A model generated the notes under the pieces. It was given only the letters and a program-made list of their open reading frames with translations, was not told the DNA's origin and searched no databases. The translations under genes were made by a program, and so were the position numbers. This document shows, piece by piece, positions 21,725 through 25,905 of a stretch of 25,905 nucleotides of DNA. The DNA comes from DASVCS01 sp036381495 (GTDB taxonomy: Bacteria; Gemmatimonadota; Gemmatimonadetes; Longimicrobiales; RSA9): positions 1 through 25,905 of the forward strand of contig DASVCS010000137.1 of NCBI GenBank assembly GCA_036381495.1. The letters run 5' to 3'. Every line of letters begins with the position of its first letter. Positions within the stretch are counted from its first letter, which is position 1.

Positions 21725-23329
21725 TCACCCGCCCGCGGGCACCAGCAGCCGGATCGTGCCGTCGTGTTTGTTCATGAGGAACACCCGGCCGTCGCGCGCC
21801 TCGCCGAAGCGGAGGTCGGCGCGCTGGGCGGGCTGCCTGCCCTGGGCGGCGTTCTTCGCGCGGATCAGCTCGAGCAGCGTCGTCGGCTCGCCGCCGGCGG
21901 GCCGGAGCAGGACGCGGTGGAACCCCAGGTTCCCGCCCTCGGGCGGGTCGTCGGCGTCGAAGTAGAAGATCTCGCCGCTGGGGAAGTCGCCGAAGAGGAC
22001 GTGCCCCGTGAGCTGCGGGATCTCGGCCGCACGGTAGACGACGATCCCCGTCACGGCCGCGCGGCGCCCGAGCAGCGGATCGCCGTGCGCGTACTCGACG
22101 ACGGGGTACGTGACCTCGCTGCTCCCGCGCACGTTCGAGGCGATGACGCCGTCGCGGCCGGCGTACTGGAAGCTGCCCTCCCACACGTTCCAGCCGAGGT
22201 TGGCGCCGGGCGTGACGAGGCTGACCTCCTCGACCGTGTTCTGGCCGATGTCGGCGAGGAACATGTGGCCGGTGGCGGGATCCCAGCCGAAACGCTGCGG
22301 GTTGCGGACGCCGTAGGCGAAGATCTCGCCCAGCGTGCCGTCATCGCCATCGCCGGCGAACGGGTTGTCCGCGGGGATGCCGTACTTGCCGTTCGCGCTG
22401 TTCGAGCCGAGCGGGTCGATGCGCAGGATCTTGCCGAACCCGGAACCCAGGTTCTGGGCGTTCTTCAGCGGATCGCCGCCGCTGCCGCCATCGCCGACGC
22501 CGATGTAGAGCATGCCGTAGTCGGGGTCGCCCGGCTCGGCGAGCGGGTTGAAGGCGAGGTGCCCGCCGTTGTGGTTGGGGAAGGGCTGCTCGAAGCGCAT
22601 CAGCTCGCGGGGCGGTCCGCCGTCGTACGTGGCGGCCGTCGCGTCGCGTGCCGTCCATTCGAGGAGCACCGTGTGGTGGCTCTCGCGGCCGCCGCCGGGC
22701 GTGAAGTCGGCCGCCGGGTCGGTGTTCCGCGTGTCCGTCCAGGTGTAGAACTTCCCGTACCCCGGCGCGCCCGGCCGGGCGAAGTCCGGATGGAACGCGA
22801 AGTTCTGGACGCCGCGCTCCCGGCCGCGGGACTGGACGGCGACGCCCCAGCGCGAGTCGTCGACGTCGACGTAGAGCGTGACCTCGTTCCCGTCGTAGCT
22901 GACGCTGTAGATCGGGCCGCGCATGTCGTTCACGAACAGCCGGCGCGTCACGGGTTCGTCGACCAGCCGCATCATGCGCGCCGCCTCGCCCCCCACGTCC
23001 GGGATCGAGGCGAATTCGACGACGTCGACCACGATCACGCCCGCTTCGCGGTCGATCGGCGCGGGGAACGGCTCGCGCGTCGCCTGCGCGGAGGCGGTGG
23101 AGACCGGCAGGAGGGCGGTGGCCAGCAATGCCAGGACCGGCGCCGCGCGGCGCCCTGCCGCAGTCGCCTGGCGGAGCGCCACCCGCCATCGTGCCGCGGT
23201 CGCAACCCTACGGCGCGGCGCCGCCACCGCCGCCATCGCCGGGGACTCGATGGCGGCCGCTCGGAGCGCCGAGGCGATGGCGGGTGCCTGAAGGACGGCG
23301 GCGGTCGCGCGATTCGTGAACCGGGTCAT
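21725..23329 (-). CDS. PQQ-dependent sugar dehydrogenase (glucose/sorbosone type)
   Basis: 534 aa; ATG 23329 with GAGGAT upstream. The beta-propeller of the soluble glucose dehydrogenase/YliI family: RGVQNFAFHPDFA (172-184), NHNGGHLAFNP with the conserved His (252-262), YIGVGDGGSGGDPLKNAQ (275-292), GKILRIDPLG (299-308), EIFAYGVRNPQRFGWDP (335-351) and VLFGDFPSGEIFYFD. Such enzymes oxidise aldoses in the periplasm using PQQ and Ca2+. The N-terminus is odd: about 60 Ala/Arg-rich residues precede the hydrophobic signal core (APVLALLATALLPVSTASAQA, 63-82). The real start may be internal, but no better ribosome site was found. Confidence 0.88.
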   Translation of the reverse strand: MTRFTNRATAAVLQAPAIASALRAAAIESPAMAAVAAPRRRVATAARWRVALRQATAAGRRAAPVLALLATALLPVSTASAQATREPFPAPIDREAGVIVVDVVEFASIPDVGGEAARMMRLVDEPVTRRLFVNDMRGPIYSVSYDGNEVTLYVDVDDSRWGVAVQSRGRERGVQNFAFHPDFARPGAPGYGKFYTWTDTRNTDPAADFTPGGGRESHHTVLLEWTARDATAATYDGGPPRELMRFEQPFPNHNGGHLAFNPLAEPGDPDYGMLYIGVGDGGSGGDPLKNAQNLGSGFGKILRIDPLGSNSANGKYGIPADNPFAGDGDDGTLGEIFAYGVRNPQRFGWDPATGHMFLADIGQNTVEEVSLVTPGANLGWNVWEGSFQYAGRDGVIASNVRGSSEVTYPVVEYAHGDPLLGRRAAVTGIVVYRAAEIPQLTGHVLFGDFPSGEIFYFDADDPPEGGNLGFHRVLLRPAGGEPTTLLELIRAKNAAQGRQPAQRADLRFGEARDGRVFLMNKHDGTIRLLVPAGG

Positions 23330-23594
23330 GGGGCATCCTCGCTGTCGATCGGGTCCGCAGCGGCGCGGGCGCACCGATGGGCCTGATGTGGAGCGCCCGC
23401 ATGCATCCGAACCGGACGGTATCAGCGCGAAGCCGGCCAGGCAAGACGCACGTCGCGCGCGGCGCCTATGAGGGCGATGACGTCGTCGTCGAAGCGCGGC
23501 CGGGGGCGGCCGCCGCGTACCAATCGATCCGCCGGGTCGCGAACATGATGGCGGCGAGGATCACGAAGAGGCCGACCTCGTGACACGGAGGAGG

Positions 23595-24248
23595 TCACAG
23601 CCCGGTGACGTAGCCCACGCCTGCCGCAAGGAACAGGACCAGGCTGCAGCCGGCCAGCAGGAATCCCGCGTTCACCCACAGGTGCTTCCTCGCGACGTTC
23701 CGTGACAATGCGCGGATCTGGGAGGCCAATGTGTCGACCTCGAACGTCGCATCCACGCTCGGGAGCCGGGCCCGGAACGGCTCCGCTTCCAGCCGTCCGA
23801 CGAACTGGAAGAACCACATGACTTCGGGCGCGTAGCTGCCCGCGTCGCGCACATCGACGCCCAACCGATCGAATAGGTTGCGGACTTCGTTCCGCGAGTA
23901 GATTCGCGACCACAGGCAGGCGAGCGCGCTGAAGATGCTCGCGACCAGGGCGAGCGTCATCAGCAGGAGCAGAAGCCAGGTCGCGGCGGAGAACTCGGCG
24001 ACGATCGCGCGCAGCTCCCCGGGCTCCGTGAACATCGCGCCGGTGAGGAAGGCGAGGAACGCGCCGTCGATGGTGAGGATGACCTGCGCCTTCGCATCCG
24101 CGCCCCGGTACCAGCTCATCACGTTCTCGAACAGGCGCCGCGCGTACTCGACCGCAGCGTCGGATCGCGGTGGCTCCGAACGCTCCGCCGGGACCGGCCG
24201 CGGGGGGAGAACGACTTCGATGTCGACAGGCGGTGGCTGCTCCGGCAT
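23595..24248 (-). CDS. PycTM-like (Pycsar-effector-related) membrane protein
   Basis: 217 aa; ATG after GGGGAGG. A Pro-rich head (1-28) precedes an amphipathic helix and SWYRGADAKAQVILTIDGAFLAFLTGAMF (45-73), the D-x-K-A... helix pattern of DUF5706/Pycsar effector proteins. A second membrane span is ATWLLLLLMTLALVASIFSALACLWSR (89-115). A soluble segment follows (NLFDRLG...MWFFQFVGRL...LASQIRALSRNVARKHLWVNAG), and a last span GFLLAGCSLVLFLAAGVGYV. In Pycsar defence such proteins damage the inner membrane after cCMP or cUMP is made by an adjacent cyclase. No cyclase is nearby, so an orphan or other role is possible. Confidence 0.65.
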   Translation of the reverse strand: MPEQPPPVDIEVVLPPRPVPAERSEPPRSDAAVEYARRLFENVMSWYRGADAKAQVILTIDGAFLAFLTGAMFTEPGELRAIVAEFSAATWLLLLLMTLALVASIFSALACLWSRIYSRNEVRNLFDRLGVDVRDAGSYAPEVMWFFQFVGRLEAEPFRARLPSVDATFEVDTLASQIRALSRNVARKHLWVNAGFLLAGCSLVLFLAAGVGYVTGL

Positions 24249-24520
24249 GGGAACCTCCCCGGGTCGTGTGGAACGCGCGGACGCCGCGCCGCCCACTCCG
24301 CGCCCAGCGCGTCGTCGCCCGCTGCCGCTGCCGGAAAGGTATGCCGGAGTCGCCTGCTGACGCCAGGTCGTCGCGCATGCGCTCGAGGACGCCGGCATCC
24401 ACCGCCCGCACGGGGATCGCCCATCCGCCCCGCCGGCGCGGTCGGCGCATCATGACCACCGGATCGCGTGCGCCGGCGATGCGAACGCCGCGAGCGCCGA
24501 GTGGGTCCGGCCCCGAATAC

Positions 24521-24549
24521 TTGACACGTCACCTATTCGCGGCTATCGT
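24521..24549 (+). promoter_or_regulatory. promoter of the marR-doxX locus
   Basis: Perfect TTGACA (24521-24526), 17-bp spacer, TATCGT (24544-24549), then 10 nt to ATG 24560. The transcript would have at most a few untranslated bases, and no Shine-Dalgarno exists. TGAC-AC-GTCA (24522-24531) is a small palindrome over the -35. Confidence 0.7.
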
Positions 24550-24559
24550 TTCCGCTGCC

Positions 24560-25036
24560 ATGAACGAGCGCAACGAAACACTCCACGACGAGCTCAAGCG
24601 GACGCGTCCCTTCCGGTCCCCGACCGAGGAGGCGACGGTCGCGATCCTGCGCACGGCCGATGTGCTGCGGCGCCGCTTCGCCGCCGTGGTCGCGCCGTAC
24701 GGGATCACGCCCCAGCAGTACAACGTGCTGCGGATCCTGCGCGGGGCGCGGGGCAAGCCGCTGTGCACGCTCGCGATCGGCTCGCGGCTGATCGAGCAGA
24801 CGCCGGGGGTCACGCGGCTGCTCGACCGCCTGGAGCGGAAGGGGCTGGTCCGCAGGGAGCGTTGCGCGCAGGATCGCCGGGAAGTGCACTGCTTCATCAC
24901 GCCGGCGGGCCTCGAACTCCTCGATCGCCTGGACCCGGCGTTCGAGGAGGCGGAAGACGCGGCACTGCGTGGGCTGGATGATGACGAGGTGGACGGCCTG
25001 CTCGACCGGCTGGCGCGCATCCGCGCGGCGGAGTGA
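24560..25036 (+). CDS. MarR-family regulator beside doxX
   Basis: 158 aa. The wHTH is complete: YGITPQQYNVLRILRGARGKPLCTLAIGSRLIEQTPGVTRLLDRLERKGLVRRERCAQDRREVHCFITPAGLELL. Dimerisation helices flank it (TEEATVAILRTADVLRRRFAAVV and the acidic C-terminus). C69, C102 and C111 lie in or near the DNA-binding domain, suggesting redox or electrophile sensing, in line with MarR/DoxX pairs that respond to quinones or thiol stress. This is inference by analogy. It is transcribed from an almost leaderless promoter and followed by three palindromes before doxX. Confidence 0.9.
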   Translation: MNERNETLHDELKRTRPFRSPTEEATVAILRTADVLRRRFAAVVAPYGITPQQYNVLRILRGARGKPLCTLAIGSRLIEQTPGVTRLLDRLERKGLVRRERCAQDRREVHCFITPAGLELLDRLDPAFEEAEDAALRGLDDDEVDGLLDRLARIRAAE

Positions 25037-25054
25037 CGTGCGCTTTTTCTTGCC

Positions 25055-25122
25055 CAATTAGTTGTTACGACAACAATTGCCATGTCGACGAATGACATGG
25101 CGTTCACCGGCCCGGATGGGCC
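25055..25122 (+). promoter_or_regulatory. palindrome array between marR and doxX
   Basis: Three inverted repeats in 68 bp. CAATT-A-GTTGT-TACG-ACAAC-AATTG (25055-25079) is a near-perfect 10-bp palindrome with one unpaired A and is a likely MarR operator. GCCATGTC-N7-GACATGGC (25079-25101) is a perfect 8-bp pair. GGCCC-GGAT-GGGCC (25109-25122) is the third. The first is AT-rich compared with its surroundings. Confidence 0.65.
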
Positions 25123-25140
25123 CGATACATGGAGGAGGGG

Positions 25141-25659
25141 ATGAATCATTCTCGGACACTGAACGCGCCGGGCGGTATGACCGCGCCGATATCTCTCCCC
25201 GCGCCGCTCGCCGCGGTGCTGCGCACCGGAAACGATCCGGTGCAGACGCTGATCCGCCTCACGCTGGGCGTCGCGATGCTGCCGCACGGCGCGCAGAAGC
25301 TGCTCGGCTGGTTCGGCGGCTACGGCTTTTCCGCGACGATGGATGCCCTGACCGGGATGGTGGGGTTACCGTGGATCATAGCATTTCTCGTGATCGTGAT
25401 CGAGTTCTTCGGCGGGCTCGGGCTGGTCGTGGGGCTGTTCGGGCGGGTGGCGGCGCTCGGGGTCGCGAGCGTGATGGTGGGAGCGATCTTCGTCGGGGGG
25501 CACCTGGGGAACGGCTTCTTCATGAACTGGACCGGGACGCAGGCGGGCGAGGGCTTCGAATACCATCTGTTGGCGATCGTATTGGCGCTGGCGGTGATGG
25601 TGCGCGGTAGCGGCGCGGCCTCGGTGGACCGGGTTTTGGCGTTGAGGTCGGTCGAGTGA
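25141..25659 (+). CDS. DoxX-family membrane protein
   Basis: 172 aa from ATG 25141, directly preceded by GGAGGAGGGG; ATG 25129 contains that ribosome site and is less likely. Four spans are visible: LIRLTLGVAMLPHGAQKLLGWFGG (37-60, with the conserved H49-G-x-Q-K-L), WIIAFLVIVIEFFGGLGLVVGLFG (78-101), AALGVASVMVGAIFVGGHL (104-122) and YHLLAIVLALAVMVRG (141-156). The E88-FFGG motif is typical. DoxX proteins are inner-membrane redox-linked proteins, tied in several bacteria to thiol or quinone stress. The intergenic palindromes suggest control by the upstream MarR. Confidence 0.9.
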   Translation: MNHSRTLNAPGGMTAPISLPAPLAAVLRTGNDPVQTLIRLTLGVAMLPHGAQKLLGWFGGYGFSATMDALTGMVGLPWIIAFLVIVIEFFGGLGLVVGLFGRVAALGVASVMVGAIFVGGHLGNGFFMNWTGTQAGEGFEYHLLAIVLALAVMVRGSGAASVDRVLALRSVE

Positions 25660-25758
25660 AGCGGGTCCGGGGGCGCCGGTCACGCGCGGTCTTCCGCCGG
25701 CGGATCATCGCGACGGCGCGACCCGCGCCGGCGGTGGGCGTTCCCGAGCCGTGACGTG

Positions 25759-25785
25759 GGTCCTCGGCGTCAGTCGCCGAGGACC
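25759..25785. terminator. bidirectional terminator hairpin
   Basis: An 11-bp perfect stem, GGTCCTCGGCG and CGCCGAGGACC, closes a TCAGT loop that contains the stop codon of the leftward sigma-factor gene (25770-25772). It lies between that gene and doxX, which converge. Confidence 0.65.
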
Positions 25786-25905
25786 ACGACGTCGAGGCGG
25801 CGGATGCGCTCGGGGTCGACGAGCACTTCGATTTCGACGATCCTGTCGCGCTCGATCGTGAAGCCGAACACGGCGCGCGGCCGTCCGTCCGGCGCCCACG
25901 CGGCG
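25770..25905 (-). CDS. C-terminus of a SnoaL-tailed ECF sigma factor (SigJ/ECF41-like, partial)
   Basis: Reads into the window from the right; the visible 44 residues are AAWAPDGRPRAVFGFTIERD then RIVEIEVLVDPERIRRLDVVVLGD and TGA. The pattern GRPRAVF.FT...RI.EI..L.DPERLRRLD is the characteristic end of RNA polymerase sigma factors of the SigJ/ECF41 group, whose C-terminal SnoaL-like domain replaces an anti-sigma factor. The DNA-binding sigma2/sigma4 parts lie outside the window. ECF41 genes are often near DoxX, carboxymuconolactone decarboxylase or oxidoreductase genes, consistent with the doxX neighbour. Confidence 0.72.
   Translation of the reverse strand, partial: AAWAPDGRPRAVFGFTIERDRIVEIEVLVDPERIRRLDVVVLGD

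Noticed and set aside
23470..23590. Short minus-strand frame with a membrane-like segment (LFVILAAIMFATRRIDWY)
   Set aside because: Closed upstream by TGA without a start codon or ribosome site; probably a remnant or chance hydrophobic stretch.
1..25905. tRNA, rRNA, CRISPR array or insertion-sequence transposase
   Set aside because: No T-loop consensus, rRNA segment, regularly spaced repeat array or transposase motif was seen on either strand by eye; a covariance search could still find a structured RNA.

Overview
This 25.9 kb window is very GC-rich bacterial DNA with Gram-negative-type envelope genes. Features include lipoprotein signal peptides, a LolA-like periplasmic protein, two '6-bladed beta-propeller' lipoproteins, a Tat-type metallo-beta-lactamase-fold hydrolase and a secreted M24 peptidase. 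Together with several promoters whose -10 box lies only 5-10 nt before the start codon, this best resembles a soil Gemmatimonadota or a similar high-GC lineage. That placement is inference; there is no rRNA or other phylogenetic marker here.

Layout. 1-950: tail of an unknown gene, then a DUF3800 protein with its own promoter and a 3' hairpin. 1078-4367: a four-gene plus-strand operon (MarR regulator, 100-aa cysteine-pair protein, FAD/NAD(P) monooxygenase-like flavoprotein, ArsN1-type acetyltransferase). Its genes overlap as ATGA or carry strong ribosome sites, and it looks like a metalloid/arsinothricin detoxification unit. 4345-9972: housekeeping and accessory genes in mixed orientation (secreted Xaa-Pro peptidase, Tat MBL hydrolase, FabH, truncated haemoglobin, SAM methyltransferase). 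9981-16525: all minus strand; DUF1697, a HigA antitoxin with a decayed HigB, a DUF4157 protein with a lysozyme-like C-terminus (resembling extracellular contractile injection system cargo), a beta-propeller lipoprotein and a LolA-like protein. 16829-19940: zinc alcohol dehydrogenase, an ArsR-SRPBCC pair (SRPBCC frameshifted) with a clear autoregulatory operator, and a DUF2231-Rieske membrane protein. 20240-24248: a second beta-propeller lipoprotein, a PQQ-type sugar dehydrogenase and an orphan PycTM-like membrane protein. 24521-25905: MarR and DoxX with nested palindromes, then the 3' end of a SnoaL-tailed (SigJ/ECF41-like) sigma factor.

Most notable: (i) three consecutive operon products all carry vicinal Cys-Cys pairs; (ii) a ~100-bp intergenic repeat with a nested hairpin occurs at least four times, always 3' of a gene and oriented with its transcription; (iii) a DUF4157 + muramidase-like protein probably starts at a CTG codon behind an ideal Shine-Dalgarno; (iv) an intact HigA stands beside a truncated HigB; (v) a PycTM-like protein has no cyclase partner; (vi) two separate MarR loci have related GTTG/CAAC palindromes.
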